A DNA stretch of 64,000 nucleotides from Onishia taeanensis (GCF_900100755.1 NZ_FNCI01000010.1:1-64000); one strand, 5' to 3'; positions 36,701 through 46,181 are shown, counted from the stretch's first letter. The notes: a model not told the origin generated them from the letters alone. A program made the numbers and translations.

Positions 36701-37273
36701 ATGCCGCTTCACGATCATATTCGCAGGCTCTCGCCTCGCCGATTTGCCGTTGCCCTGCCCCTCGTCGCCGGAGGGCTTCTTAGCGGCTGCACAGGCATCC
36801 CCGAAGGCACGCAGGCGGTCACTGGCTTCGATCTGGACCGCTACCTTGGCCACTGGTACGAAATCGCGCGCCTCGATCACAGCTTCGAAGAAGGACTCGA
36901 CTGCGTTACCGCCGACTACTCCATGCGCGATGACGACGGGGTTAAGGTGGTCAACGCTGGCGTGAACCTCGAGACCGGCGAACCCAACGTGGCCGAAGGC
37001 AAGGCGTACTTTATCGGTGAACCGAGCGTGGCCCGCCTGAAAGTCAGCTTCTTTGGCCCTTTCTACGGAGGGTACAACGTGCTGGAACTCGACCCCGACT
37101 ACCAGCACGCCCTTGTGGCCGGCCCTAATCGCGACTATCTGTGGATTCTGGCCCGTACCCCAACGATATCCCAGGACACCTATCAGGGACTGGTGGAGCG
37201 CGCCGCCGAACTCGACTTTGCCGTTGACGACCTGATCAAGGTCGAGCAGGGCCAGACCTGTCCTCCCCACTGA
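36701..37273 (+). CDS. blc: Bacterial lipocalin, outer-membrane lipoprotein
   Basis: 190 residues from the ATG at 36701 with AGGAG 5 bases before it. The signal peptide ends in the lipobox LLSGC. The lipocalin motif GHWYEIARLDHSFEEGLDCV (GxW) is near residue 48, followed by YFIGEPSVARLKVSFFGPFYGGYNVLELD and YLWILARTP. It likely sits on the outer membrane and binds lysophospholipids or fatty acids, mainly in stress or stationary phase in known cases. It is 82 bp after the dehydrogenase gene but functionally unrelated. Confidence 0.9.
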   Translation: MPLHDHIRRLSPRRFAVALPLVAGGLLSGCTGIPEGTQAVTGFDLDRYLGHWYEIARLDHSFEEGLDCVTADYSMRDDDGVKVVNAGVNLETGEPNVAEGKAYFIGEPSVARLKVSFFGPFYGGYNVLELDPDYQHALVAGPNRDYLWILARTPTISQDTYQGLVERAAELDFAVDDLIKVEQGQTCPPH

Positions 37274-37296
37274 TCGCCCCACTGATTTTGCCCCAA

Positions 37297-37329
37297 TGAA
37301 AAATCCCCCGGTATTTGCTGCCGGGGGAT
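37297..37329 (-). terminator. Terminator of the chemoreceptor gene
   Basis: ATCCCCCGG (37303-37311) and CCGGGGGAT (37321-37329) form the stem; on the minus strand it is followed by TTTTTCATT. It may also stop lipocalin transcription from the other side, though there is no T-tract on the plus strand. Confidence 0.85.
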
Positions 37330-37359
37330 AGGATGGCGCCGAATCAAGAGGCTTGCGTA

Positions 37360-39006
37360 TCAGGCGTTGGCGGGCACGCGAAAGTGGCCGACCGTCCTGT
37401 AGAGATCCGCTGACTGGGCTTCCAGCGAGCTCGCTGCAGCGGCTGCCTGCTGCACCAGTGACGCGTTTTGCTGGGTGACCTGATCCATCTGGCTGACCGC
37501 CTGGTTGACCTGCTCGATGCCCGATGACTGCTCATTGGACGCCGCCGAAATTTCCTTCATCAGGTCGGTGACCTTCTGGGCGCTGTCACGGATATCGACC
37601 ATGCCGGCATCGGCCTGGTCGACCAGCTTCACGCCCGACTCCACCTGCCCCGTCGACCGCTCGATCAGGGTGCGAATATCCCGGGCGGCACTGGCCGAAC
37701 GACCGGCCAGGTTACGCACTTCGCTGGCCACCACGGCAAAGCCGCGCCCCTGCTCACCGGCCCTTGCCGCCTCGACCGAGGCATTGAGCGCCAGCAGATT
37801 GGTCTGGAAGGTGATGTCATCGATCATGGTGATGATGTTGGCGATCTCTTCGGAGCTCTCGCGAATCTCCCCCATCGCCGTCACCACCTGAGAAATGGTC
37901 TTCTGGCCGCTAGCCACCGACTCGGTGGTGTGAGAGGACAGCTGGCTGGCATGCCCAGCATTTTCGGCATTTTGTCGAACGGTAGCGGTCAGCTCTTCCA
38001 TGCTCGAGGCGGTTTCTGCAAGCGATGCCGCCTGCTGCTCGGTTCGCGCGGAAAGGTCATTGTTGCCCTGGGCAATGTCACTGGTTCCCGTATCGATCGA
38101 CTCGCTGGACTGACGAATCCTGGCGATCATCGCAGAGAGCTCCAGACGCATGCGTTCGATTTCATACATCAGACTGCTTTCATCACCCTGGCGCAGCGCT
38201 GTGGGCTGGGTCAGATCTCCTTGGGCAATATGACTCACGACGCTTGCTGCCAGCTTCGGCTCTCCGCCCAGGCTGCGGTATACGCTTTTAATCAACAGCA
38301 GAAAGGCGGCCGTAAGGGCACCACCGGCGATCAGAAGAATGATGGTGTATTGGCCTAGCTTCTTGTAGAAGGCCGCCTGGATGTCATCGGTATAGACCCC
38401 CGCCGCCATATTCCAGCCCCAGGGCTGGAACCGCTCGACATAGCTAACCTTGGAGAGCAGGGAGGAGCCATCATCTTTGCTACGCAAGGAGTGATAGTGC
38501 AAGAAGCCCCCGCCTTGGCCCGCAAGCGTCGCGAGTTCGCGATACACCGCCACCCCCTTGGGGTCCTGATAATCACTCATGTCGGAGCCCGCATCCCGAC
38601 GCGGGTGGTAGACGATATCGGCCTGCTCATCGAACACGAAAACATAGTTTGAGCGGTTGGCCCCGAAGCGCATGGCATCCAGGTCATCGACCGCCAGTTG
38701 CTGGGCCTCACTGGTACTCAACTCGCCGGACTCGACACGCCCGGCGTAGCCGTCTAGCAGGGTGTGCACCATGCCGATGGTGCTCGACAGGGCTTGCTGG
38801 CGTTCTTCATACATCACGTCTCGGTTCTGCAACGCCATGCTGAAGACGATGCCAATCATCACCACCCACATCAGGGCAAGCGTCAGCCACATCTTGCGCT
38901 TGAGTGTCCACTTCGTCGTTCTGACGGACCTTCCCCTTGATGCCGCTGACGCCCCTGTGTCGGCATGCGACGCATCGTGCAAGGCAACTGCTCCACTCGT
39001 ACTCAT
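37360..39006 (-). CDS. Methyl-accepting chemotaxis protein with periplasmic sCache domain
   Basis: 548 residues from the ATG at 39006 (MSTSGAVALHD). A first transmembrane segment (about WLTLALMWVVMIGIVFSMAL) is followed by an sCache_2-type ligand domain (GYAGRVESGELSTSEAQQLA, NYVFVFDEQADIVYHP, WGWNMAAGVYTDDI), a second segment (IILLIAGGALTAAFLLLI), HAMP and the signalling hairpin. The tip IDDITFQTNLLALNASVEAARAGEQGRGFAVVASEVR is canonical. Ligand unknown; sCache domains of this type often bind small carboxylates. There is no CheR-docking pentapeptide at the C-terminus. It is transcribed alone. Confidence 0.93.
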   Translation of the reverse strand: MSTSGAVALHDASHADTGASAASRGRSVRTTKWTLKRKMWLTLALMWVVMIGIVFSMALQNRDVMYEERQQALSSTIGMVHTLLDGYAGRVESGELSTSEAQQLAVDDLDAMRFGANRSNYVFVFDEQADIVYHPRRDAGSDMSDYQDPKGVAVYRELATLAGQGGGFLHYHSLRSKDDGSSLLSKVSYVERFQPWGWNMAAGVYTDDIQAAFYKKLGQYTIILLIAGGALTAAFLLLIKSVYRSLGGEPKLAASVVSHIAQGDLTQPTALRQGDESSLMYEIERMRLELSAMIARIRQSSESIDTGTSDIAQGNNDLSARTEQQAASLAETASSMEELTATVRQNAENAGHASQLSSHTTESVASGQKTISQVVTAMGEIRESSEEIANIITMIDDITFQTNLLALNASVEAARAGEQGRGFAVVASEVRNLAGRSASAARDIRTLIERSTGQVESGVKLVDQADAGMVDIRDSAQKVTDLMKEISAASNEQSSGIEQVNQAVSQMDQVTQQNASLVQQAAAAASSLEAQSADLYRTVGHFRVPANA

Positions 39007-39245
39007 CTCATTGATACTCCCTTTCACCCTGAGCCCGAATGGCTCCTAGTGCTTGCGTCCTAAGGTTTGCTGCAAGAGGCAATATCGGCGCATGGCATAG
39101 GGATCTTTAACCTTTCGTCTTACGTGCACTACCCAGCCAACAGATCGCTGACTACACACAATGTCTGACATACGAAAATAAGGATTCAACATACGCTAGA
39201 AATGGCACCGGCAACCTCGATTCACTCACAGCAAAGGAACAGCTC

Positions 39246-40292
39246 ATGACACGACTTCTCGGACACCAGCTAGGTAGGCGCCAGTTTCTCACTGGCTCGG
39301 CCGCCTTAGGCGCCGCCATGGCCGCCCCCACTCTCATGGCAGGAGGCCTTACCGACGCCCCACCATCGCGCTATCCGATCGAGGCCTGGCAGTCTCTCGA
39401 TGAGCGCTTCGATCGCTACAAGCTGTTCAACTCACCCCTCGAACGCCATTGGAGCGGCGGACTCTGGCTGGAGGGGCCGGCCTGGAATGCCGTTGGTCGC
39501 TATGCGGTGTTCAGCGATATTCCCAGGGCACGCCAAATGCGCTGGGACGAGGCCACCGGCCAGGTCAGCGTACTGCGCTACGAAGTCGGCCATTCCAACG
39601 GCAATGCCTTCGATGCCCAGGGGCGACTGGTGGCCTGTGAGCATTCACCCGCGCGGCTAGTACGCTATGAATGGGACGGCAGCGTCAGCGTGCTGGCCGA
39701 TCAGTTCAACGGCAAGCGCCTCAACGCCCCAAATGACCTCGTGACCCTGAAGAATGGCGGGATCATCTTCACGGATCCGGGATATGGCGCTCACGTCGAC
39801 TACGAAGGGCATCGTCGCGAACTGGAGCTGGATACGGCCGTCTACTACTGGGAAGACGGCATGGACCAGCCCAAGGTACTGACCACGGAGCTTTACAAGC
39901 CCAACGGCATTGCCCTGGGGCCGGATGGCAAGACGCTCTATGTGACCGATACCGCGCCCTCTCACTATCCCGACCAGCCCGCCACCATCAATCGTTTCAC
40001 CCTCGCCGACGATGGCCAGCGTCTCGAAGACGCGCACCGTCTGGTGGCCAGTGAAAGTGAAGGCTATGACGGCATGACGGTCGATACGGATGGCAACCTC
40101 TGGGTCGGCACATCCGGCGGGGAAGGCGTCGATGGCGTCAGCATCTTTGCGCCGGATGGCGCGCTGATCGGTCGCATTCTGCTTCCGGAAGTCTGCGCCA
40201 ACGTCTGCTTTGTCGGCGATGACCGCAACCGGCTGCTGATGACCGCCAGCCAATCGATCTATACGATCTATACGGGCGCCCGCGGCATCTGA
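39246..40292 (+). CDS. SMP-30/gluconolactonase-like periplasmic protein, Tat-exported
   Basis: 348 residues. The N-terminus GRRQFLTGSAALGAAMAAPTLMAGG has a twin-arginine motif, a moderately hydrophobic stretch and an Ala-rich cleavage region. The rest is a six-bladed propeller with SNGNAFDAQGRLVACEH, NAPNDLVTLKNGGIIFTDPGYG and KPNGIALGPDGKTLYVTDT, including the metal-binding Asn and Asp of the SMP-30 family. It probably hydrolyses a sugar lactone in the periplasm; substrate unknown. A terminator follows. Confidence 0.88.
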   Translation: MTRLLGHQLGRRQFLTGSAALGAAMAAPTLMAGGLTDAPPSRYPIEAWQSLDERFDRYKLFNSPLERHWSGGLWLEGPAWNAVGRYAVFSDIPRARQMRWDEATGQVSVLRYEVGHSNGNAFDAQGRLVACEHSPARLVRYEWDGSVSVLADQFNGKRLNAPNDLVTLKNGGIIFTDPGYGAHVDYEGHRRELELDTAVYYWEDGMDQPKVLTTELYKPNGIALGPDGKTLYVTDTAPSHYPDQPATINRFTLADDGQRLEDAHRLVASESEGYDGMTVDTDGNLWVGTSGGEGVDGVSIFAPDGALIGRILLPEVCANVCFVGDDRNRLLMTASQSIYTIYTGARGI

Positions 40293-40629
40293 GCGTGAAG
40301 CCTGTCATGCCAGCCCCATGATGCAATAGCCAGGCAGTCCGCACAGGACGCCTGGCTTTTCACCCTTCCCCGCCTCGTCTGCAGATCCCTGGGCTTTCAC
40401 GATCGCACCGGTCATTTTCATCAGCTCGACGTCCGGCCTTGCCGCCATCGCAATGGATTCGGAAGGTGGGCGTTAACTGGCGACCGCCTTATGACGGCTA
40501 TCATGACAACAACTCGACAAGCAGGCGCCTCAATGACTCTTCACTCGCTCGCTCCCGCGTCTTGTCAGCCGACGCTGACCACTATAAACGCCCTTACCGA
40601 GCGCCGTGCTCGCCAAGCGGGATCCCCTT
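40293..40629. other. Intergenic region between the SMP-30-like gene and astE
   Basis: About 340 bp holding the terminator of the first gene and presumably the astE promoter. I see no gene or clear operator in it. Confidence 0.4.
40328..40360 (+). terminator. Terminator of the SMP-30-like gene
   Basis: AGCCAGGC (40328-40335) pairs with GCCTGGCT (40350-40357); inner bases GTCC and GGAC extend the stem; a short T-run follows. Confidence 0.75.
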
Positions 40630-41619
40630 ATGCTGGATAACTGGCTCGATCAACTGCTCGATGACGTCGCGCCATCAAGCGACCATGGCCGCCTGCCCTT
40701 CGGCCACTATCGGATTCACGGCCCCGGCATTCTCGAGCTCACGCCTAATCAAACGCTGCCCGATGCCCGAGCCTGCGTGCTATCGGCTGCGGTGCACGGC
40801 AATGAGACGGCGCCGGTAGAACTCGTCGGTGAGCTGCTCGCCCGGCTCGAGGCCGGGCTGGTTCGCCTTGGGGCACCAGTGCTGATACTGATCGGCAATC
40901 CTCCGGCGCTGCGGGCCGGCGAGCGCTTCATCACCACCAACCTGAACCGGCTGTTCAAACGTAACCTTACCGCCAGCGGTGAGGAGCCGGACCGGGCCCG
41001 CACCCTGATGGCCGCCGTGGATGACTTTTTCGCCCGCCACGCGACACTGCCAGCGCTTCACTTCGACCTGCATACGGCGATCCGCGACAGCCGCTATACG
41101 CGCTTCGCGGTCGAACCCTTCACCGAGCAGGTGACCACCGAGTCCTCGCAGTGGCAGTGGCTGTCCCGGGCCGGCATCCAGGCCGTTCTCCACCAGCACT
41201 GTCATAGCTGGACCTTCTCTCATTACTCGCGCCACTATCATGGCACTCAGGCATTTACCCTGGAACTGGGGCGCGTCGCCCCTTTCGGCGACAATGAACT
41301 CGGCGCCCTACGCCCCATGCGCGCCCTGCTCGAGGCGCTGACCGAAGGTCACGAGCCGCCGGGGGCGCCGGCCAACGCTATGCACTTCTTCCGTGTCGAG
41401 CACGAGCTCATGCGCCAATCCGAAGACTTCGTCCTATGTTTCGATGAGGCCACACCGAACTTCAACGAGTTCTGCCCCGGCGAATGTCTCGCCCGTGATG
41501 CCAAGGCCGGTGACTATGTGGTCGGAGAGCACCCGCAGCGGGTAGTTTTCCCCAATGCCAAGGTTGAAATAGGCGCGCGTGCCGCACTGCTGGTCGTCGA
41601 GGTGGCGCCGCCCGCATGA
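40630..41619 (+). CDS. astE: Succinylglutamate desuccinylase AstE
   Basis: 329 residues from MLDNWLDQLL. The zinc carboxypeptidase-like motif AAVHGNETAPVEL gives the His and Glu ligands, with the third His in HFDLHTAIRDS, as in AstE. LIGNPPALRAGERF, TNLNRLFKR and TLELGRVAPFG are further family blocks. It performs the last step of the arginine succinyltransferase pathway, releasing glutamate and succinate. The other ast genes are not nearby. The basic amino acid transporter genes downstream suggest a local arginine link. Confidence 0.93.
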   Translation: MLDNWLDQLLDDVAPSSDHGRLPFGHYRIHGPGILELTPNQTLPDARACVLSAAVHGNETAPVELVGELLARLEAGLVRLGAPVLILIGNPPALRAGERFITTNLNRLFKRNLTASGEEPDRARTLMAAVDDFFARHATLPALHFDLHTAIRDSRYTRFAVEPFTEQVTTESSQWQWLSRAGIQAVLHQHCHSWTFSHYSRHYHGTQAFTLELGRVAPFGDNELGALRPMRALLEALTEGHEPPGAPANAMHFFRVEHELMRQSEDFVLCFDEATPNFNEFCPGECLARDAKAGDYVVGEHPQRVVFPNAKVEIGARAALLVVEVAPPA

Positions 41620-41919
41620 TCCCGGCCAAAGATCAATGGCCTCGGAATCCAAGCCTGCCGGCGACGACCGATAGGCGGCGACACAAACGCCCGACTCAGA
41701 ATCGTTAGAATTATATTTATTAAAACAAAAAGTTAGAGGAATTCCCTATGCTCTCCCACAGCCCTCGTCCAGACAAAAGTCGTAGCACGCCAACCGAGAT
41801 CGGTTCTGAAACGCCGCTCGTAGGCTGGTAGAATCGCCCCTTTTTTCGCGCCAGCCACGCTGATTCCCTGCCCTGCCGTCGTCCCCGGCACGAGGCCCCC
41901 TGCACTGGAGCTCGAATCC
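41620..41919. other. Intergenic region before the amino acid ABC transporter operon
   Basis: About 300 bp. The stretch 41701-41745 is strongly AT-rich and may hold the operon promoter. No gene and no definite operator could be recognised. Confidence 0.4.
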
Positions 41920-42690
41920 ATGGCCGCTACGCCTATTCCCCTGGAAGTACGTAATATCAAGAAACGCTTCGGTGACACCGAAGTACTGAAAGGCCTGTCG
42001 CTCAAGGCCAAGAAGGGCGATGTCATCACCCTGATCGGCGCCTCCGGCTCCGGCAAGAGCACCTTCCTGCGCTGCATGAACCTGCTCGAACAGCCCGACG
42101 AGGGCGACCTGATCGTCCACGGCGAGGACATCCGCTTCAAGATGACCAAGCACGGACGCGAGCCGGCCGACTGGAAACAGGTGGTGGGCATGCGCGCCAA
42201 GCTGTCGATGGTCTTCCAGAGCTTCAACCTCTGGGCCCATATGACGCTGCTCGAAAACATCATCGAGGCGCCGATCCATGTGCTCGGCAAATCTCGCCAG
42301 GAAGCCATCACCCATGCCCGGGAGCTGCTCGAGCGGGTTGGGCTTGCCGAGCGTGCCGACTACTATCCGGCGCAGATGTCCGGCGGCCAGCAGCAGCGCG
42401 GCGCCATCGCCCGGGCGCTCGCGATGGATCCAGAGGTGATGCTGTTCGATGAGCCGACCTCGGCACTCGACCCAGAGCTGGTCGGCGACGTGCTCAAGGT
42501 CATGCGCGACCTCGCCAAGGAAGGCCGCACCATGATCGTGGTCACCCACGAGATGGCCTTCGCAAGGGATGTCTCCACCGAAGTGATCTACCTGCACCAG
42601 GGCCAGGTCGAAGAAGCCGGCCCGCCCGATGAGGTGCTCGGCAATCCCAAGTCCGAGCGCCTCAAGCAGTTCCTGGCACCCAAGCACTGA
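41920..42690 (+). CDS. Basic amino acid ABC transporter, ATP-binding protein
   Basis: 256 residues of the HisP/AotP group. Walker A is GASGSGKST, the signature is MSGGQQQRGAIARAL, Walker B is VMLFDEPTSALDPELV and the switch His is in VVTHEMAFARDV. The insertion between the Q-loop strand and helix (KMTKHGREPADWKQVVGMRAKL) is typical of HisP. It powers uptake through the two permeases that follow. First gene of a four-gene cluster in the order ATPase, permease, permease, binding protein. Confidence 0.92.
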   Translation: MAATPIPLEVRNIKKRFGDTEVLKGLSLKAKKGDVITLIGASGSGKSTFLRCMNLLEQPDEGDLIVHGEDIRFKMTKHGREPADWKQVVGMRAKLSMVFQSFNLWAHMTLLENIIEAPIHVLGKSRQEAITHARELLERVGLAERADYYPAQMSGGQQQRGAIARALAMDPEVMLFDEPTSALDPELVGDVLKVMRDLAKEGRTMIVVTHEMAFARDVSTEVIYLHQGQVEEAGPPDEVLGNPKSERLKQFLAPKH

Positions 42691-42718
42691 TGCGCCGCCT
42701 CGGGACAAGGAGACACAC

Positions 42719-43423
42719 ATGATCGACCTGCATGGCTACGGCCCGCGCCTGTTCGAAGGCGCCATGATCACCATCCAGCTAGGGGTGCTGTCGCTGATTC
42801 TCTCGGTGATACTCGGCCTGCTCACCGCCAGCGCGAAGATGTCGCGTAGCTGGATCTTGCACCGCATCGGCACCCTCTACACCACCATCATCCGCGGCGT
42901 GCCGGATCTGGTGCTGATGATGCTTTTGTTCTTCGGCGGCCAGATCGGTATCAACCAGGTTACCGACTGGCTCTATTACCAGTTCGATATCGACATCTTC
43001 ATCAACGTCAACGAGTTCGTGGCCGGGGTACTGACCATCGGCCTGATCTTCGGTGCCTACATGGGCGAAACCTTCCGCGGCGCCTTCATGGCGGTCGATA
43101 ACGGTCAGATCGAAGCCGGTCGCGCCTATGGCATGACCAACTGGCTGATGTTCCGGCGCATTCGCTTCCCGCTGATGATGCGCCATGCGCTGCCGGGCCT
43201 GTCGAACAACTGGATGGTGCTGCTCAAGACCACGGCGCTGGTGTCGGTCATCGGGCTTTCCGATATGGTGCGCGTGGCCGCCGAGGCCTCCAAGGCCACC
43301 CGCGAGCCCTTCACCTTCATGCTGATCGTGGCCGCCATCTATCTGCTGATCGCCAGCGTCTCCGAGTGGGGCTTCGCTAAGCTGCAGAAGCGCTATGACG
43401 TCGGCTTCGGGGAGAGCAACTAA
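42719..43423 (+). CDS. Basic amino acid ABC transporter permease (HisQ/AotQ-like)
   Basis: 234 residues from the ATG at 42719, preceded by AAGGAG. About five transmembrane segments, with the EAA loop EAGRAYGMTNWLMFRRIRFPLMMRHALPGL that contacts the ATPase. GAYMGETFRGAF is the family block before it. It overlaps the next gene by one base, giving coupled translation. Confidence 0.92.
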   Translation: MIDLHGYGPRLFEGAMITIQLGVLSLILSVILGLLTASAKMSRSWILHRIGTLYTTIIRGVPDLVLMMLLFFGGQIGINQVTDWLYYQFDIDIFINVNEFVAGVLTIGLIFGAYMGETFRGAFMAVDNGQIEAGRAYGMTNWLMFRRIRFPLMMRHALPGLSNNWMVLLKTTALVSVIGLSDMVRVAAEASKATREPFTFMLIVAAIYLLIASVSEWGFAKLQKRYDVGFGESN

Positions 43424-44154
43424 TGGAATCGCTAACGCAATGGATCCAGGGGCTGCTGGCCGATAACACCATCTTCACCCTGCAGACCCTCTCCTACTAT
43501 GGCGAAGGCCTGGTCACTACCGTCCAGCTGGTCTTCCTGTCGCTGGTCATCGGCCTGGTGCTGGCGGTGCCGCTGGCCATCGGGCGCGGCTCGAAACACC
43601 GCTGGATCCAACTGCCTATCTTCTTCTACTGCTACGTCTTCCGCGGCACGCCGCTGCTGGTGCAGCTATACCTGATCTACTACGGGGTCGTCTTCATCGA
43701 CGGCATTCAGGACACCTGGCTGTGGGTGATTCTCGAGAAGCCCTTCGTACCGGCGCTGATCGCCTTCACGCTGAACACTGCGGCCTACACCACCGAGATC
43801 TTCCGTGGCGCCATCAAGTCCACTGCCCGCGGCGAAATAGAGGCGGCCCGCGCCTACGGCATGTCCTGGTGGCTGATGATGCGGCGCATCGTGTTGCCCA
43901 GCGCCTTCCGCCGCGCCCTGCCGGCCTATGGCAACGAGGTGATCTTCATGCTGCATGCCAGCGCCATCGCCAGCGTGGTCACGATCATGGACCTGACCGG
44001 GGCGGCCCGCTTCGTCTATGCGCGCTTCTACGCGCCTTTCGATGCCTTCCTGTTCGTGGCGGCGATCTATCTGTGCCTGACCTTCAGCATCCTCTACCTG
44101 TTCCGCTATCTTGAGAAGCGCCTGCTGGTGCACCTCAAACCGTCGGGACAATAA
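43423..44154 (+). CDS. Basic amino acid ABC transporter permease (HisM/AotM-like)
   Basis: 243 residues. Five or so transmembrane segments, with AAYTTEIFRGAIKSTARGEIEAARAYGMSWWLMMRRIVLPSAFRRALP as the EAA loop. YVFRGTPLLVQLYLIYYGV is typical of polar amino acid permeases. It partners the HisQ-like protein in a heterodimeric channel. The start codon shares its first base with the end of the upstream stop. Confidence 0.92.
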   Translation: MESLTQWIQGLLADNTIFTLQTLSYYGEGLVTTVQLVFLSLVIGLVLAVPLAIGRGSKHRWIQLPIFFYCYVFRGTPLLVQLYLIYYGVVFIDGIQDTWLWVILEKPFVPALIAFTLNTAAYTTEIFRGAIKSTARGEIEAARAYGMSWWLMMRRIVLPSAFRRALPAYGNEVIFMLHASAIASVVTIMDLTGAARFVYARFYAPFDAFLFVAAIYLCLTFSILYLFRYLEKRLLVHLKPSGQ

Positions 44155-44250
44155 CGGCTTAGCGTCAAACAAGCGTTGGAGAGCAGGACGATATTGCGCC
44201 TGCTTTCCCCTTCCGGACGCCCCCTGGGTGCGCTATCTTGGGCGGCGGAT

Positions 44251-44267
44251 ATCACCCACAAGGTGAT
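44251..44267. other. Short inverted repeat before the binding protein gene
   Basis: ATCACC and GGTGAT with a 5-base loop, 27 bp before the start codon. It could be an operator or an mRNA-stabilising hairpin that raises binding-protein expression above that of the membrane components. The match is short. Confidence 0.3.
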
Positions 44268-44293
44268 TCACTACAATAACGGAGACATCCTCC

Positions 44294-45064
44294 ATGAAGA
44301 TCCAGACAATCCTCGGCATCAGCCTGATCGGCGCCACTCTCTTCGCCGGTAGCGCCAACGCCGACGTCCGCGACATCCGCATCGGCGTCGACGTGCCCTA
44401 CGAGCCAATGGAATTCCGCACACCCGATGGCGAGCTGACCGGCTTCGACATCGAGCTTGGCAATGCGCTCTGCGCCGAGATCGGCATTCAGTGCGAGTGG
44501 GTCGTGCAGGGCTGGGATGGCATCATTCCCGGCCTGATGGCCCGCAAGTACGACGCCATCATGTCGTCCATGACCATCAACGACGATCGCCGCAAGCAGG
44601 TGCTGTTCTCGGACCCGTACTTCACGCCGCCCTCTGCCTGGTTCGCCCCGGCCGCAAGCGACATCGAAATGCCCTACCCGCAGACGCTGGAAGGCATGAC
44701 CATCGGCGTGCAGCGCGGCACCCTGCAGGACAACTACGTCACCGATAACTTCGGCGACGTGGCCGACGTGAACCGCTACGCCACCGCCGACGACATGGTG
44801 CTGGATATGGATGCCGGCCGTCTGGACATCGTCTTCCTCGACTTCCCGGTAGGCAAGGCCACGCTGATCGACAGCAAGGCTGGCGACTACAAGGTCATCG
44901 GCGAAATGATCACCGAGCCCAAGGAGTACTTCGGTGACGGTTTCGGCATCGCCTTCCGCCAGCGCGACGAAGAGCTGGCGAACGCCTTCAACGAGGCGCT
45001 TGCCACCTTGAAGGACAACGGCACTTACCAAGAAATCTACAGCGACTACTTCGAGGCCAAGTAA
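44294..45064 (+). CDS. Periplasmic basic amino acid-binding protein (HisJ/AotJ-like)
   Basis: 256 residues with a Sec signal peptide ending near GSANA-DVRD. The family-3 solute-binding fold has GVDVPYEPMEFRTPDGELTGFDIELGNALCAEIG, WDGIIPGLMARKYDAIMSSMTI and GVQRGTLQDNY. Two Cys in the first lobe, as in HisJ, may form a disulfide. With astE upstream, arginine or ornithine is the likely ligand, by context. GGAGAC lies before the ATG. Confidence 0.92.
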   Translation: MKIQTILGISLIGATLFAGSANADVRDIRIGVDVPYEPMEFRTPDGELTGFDIELGNALCAEIGIQCEWVVQGWDGIIPGLMARKYDAIMSSMTINDDRRKQVLFSDPYFTPPSAWFAPAASDIEMPYPQTLEGMTIGVQRGTLQDNYVTDNFGDVADVNRYATADDMVLDMDAGRLDIVFLDFPVGKATLIDSKAGDYKVIGEMITEPKEYFGDGFGIAFRQRDEELANAFNEALATLKDNGTYQEIYSDYFEAK

Positions 45065-45095
45065 GCCTCCGACGTCATCCGTCCTGTGATGCATC

Positions 45096-45127
45096 GCGGC
45101 CCCTGTCAGCAGGGGCCGCTTTCGTTT
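45096..45127 (+). terminator. Terminator of the amino acid transporter operon
   Basis: GCGGCCCCTG and CAGGGGCCGC form a perfect 10-bp stem with a TCAG loop, followed by TTTCGTTT. Confidence 0.85.
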
Positions 45128-45140
45128 GGGGCCGGCACTC

Positions 45141-46181
45141 TCAGTCTTTCCGCGACGCCTTGCGAAAACGCCCGGGAGACATCCCGAACAGCTGGCCGAA
45201 GCAGCGCCGAAAGTGGGAGATGCTGACGAAGCCCGTCGCCACGGCAATGTCGGCGAGGTTCCTGTTGGTCTGCTGCACTAGCTGTCGCGCCCGGGTCAGC
45301 CGCAGCTCCAGATAATAGCGCGCCGGCGTGGTCTTCAAGCAGTTGCCGAACAGGCGCTCCAGTTGGCGCCTCGAGACCCCGACGCAGGCCGCCAGTTCGC
45401 CGACCGGTAGCGGCTCGTCGATATTGTGATGCATCAGCTCGAGCGCACTTTTGAGTGACGGTGGCAGCGTGAGGTCCTGGTCGACGCTGATCGCCGAGAT
45501 ATCGAGCGCCTTCGGGGCCTTGTCACAGCTCAGCACCTCCTCGATGGCGGCGATACAGGCCGCATCACAGTCCCGGCGAATGATCGACAGCATCATGTCC
45601 AGCGAGCTGTTGGCCCCCGCGCAGCTCGCCCGCTCGAGATCGACGACATGGTTCTGCGCCGAGATCGTCACGCCAGGAAACTCCTCCGCCATCATGGCTC
45701 GGCCATCGGGATGAAAGGCACACTCGTATCCGTCGAGCAGCCCGGCTGCGGCGATGAAGTAGGCGCCGTTCCATAGGCCTCCCAGCAGGCAACCCGCATA
45801 GTCCGCGGCCCGCAGCTTGGCAGTGAGACAAGGGTAAGACCGCATGGCGAGACGATAGCCACCGCACAGCATGAGACAGTCAAGCGTCTCCTCGCGAAGG
45901 TCGCTCAGGGCCCCATCCACGGCCACCTCGATTCCCAGATCACTCATCGCGCGACGACCGTCGATACTCACGACCATGACGTGGTACTGCACTGGCGCCT
46001 TGACCAGGTTGGCCGTCACCAGGACATCCAAGGCGCCGGTGAAGGCCATCAGGGAAAAATGATCGAACAGCACGAAGGCAATGCGTCGCTTGCCGACGAT
46101 CGCCGCCTCGCCGTCCCCCATGTCAATGAAGGCCCTGTTCTTGCTGATCAGCGGACTATAGAATCTGGCGCTTTTCGCCAT
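45141..46181 (-). CDS. GlxA-family AraC-type regulator (DJ-1/PfpI-like plus HTH)
   Basis: 346 residues. An amidotransferase-like DJ-1/PfpI sensor domain (about 30-200; LMLCGGYRLAM, GGLWNGAYFIAAAGLLDG) lacks a clear catalytic Cys at the usual place, where WNGAY stands. The C-terminal AraC HTH has VGELAACVGVSRRQLERLFGNCLKTTPARYYLELRLTRARQLVQQ and ISHFRRCFGQLFGMSPGRFRK. This layout is shared with arginine (ArgR of Pseudomonas), carnitine and betaine regulators. It could control either the convergent basic amino acid transporter or the TRAP genes upstream on its own strand. Confidence 0.88.
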   Translation of the reverse strand: MAKSARFYSPLISKNRAFIDMGDGEAAIVGKRRIAFVLFDHFSLMAFTGALDVLVTANLVKAPVQYHVMVVSIDGRRAMSDLGIEVAVDGALSDLREETLDCLMLCGGYRLAMRSYPCLTAKLRAADYAGCLLGGLWNGAYFIAAAGLLDGYECAFHPDGRAMMAEEFPGVTISAQNHVVDLERASCAGANSSLDMMLSIIRRDCDAACIAAIEEVLSCDKAPKALDISAISVDQDLTLPPSLKSALELMHHNIDEPLPVGELAACVGVSRRQLERLFGNCLKTTPARYYLELRLTRARQLVQQTNRNLADIAVATGFVSISHFRRCFGQLFGMSPGRFRKASRKD

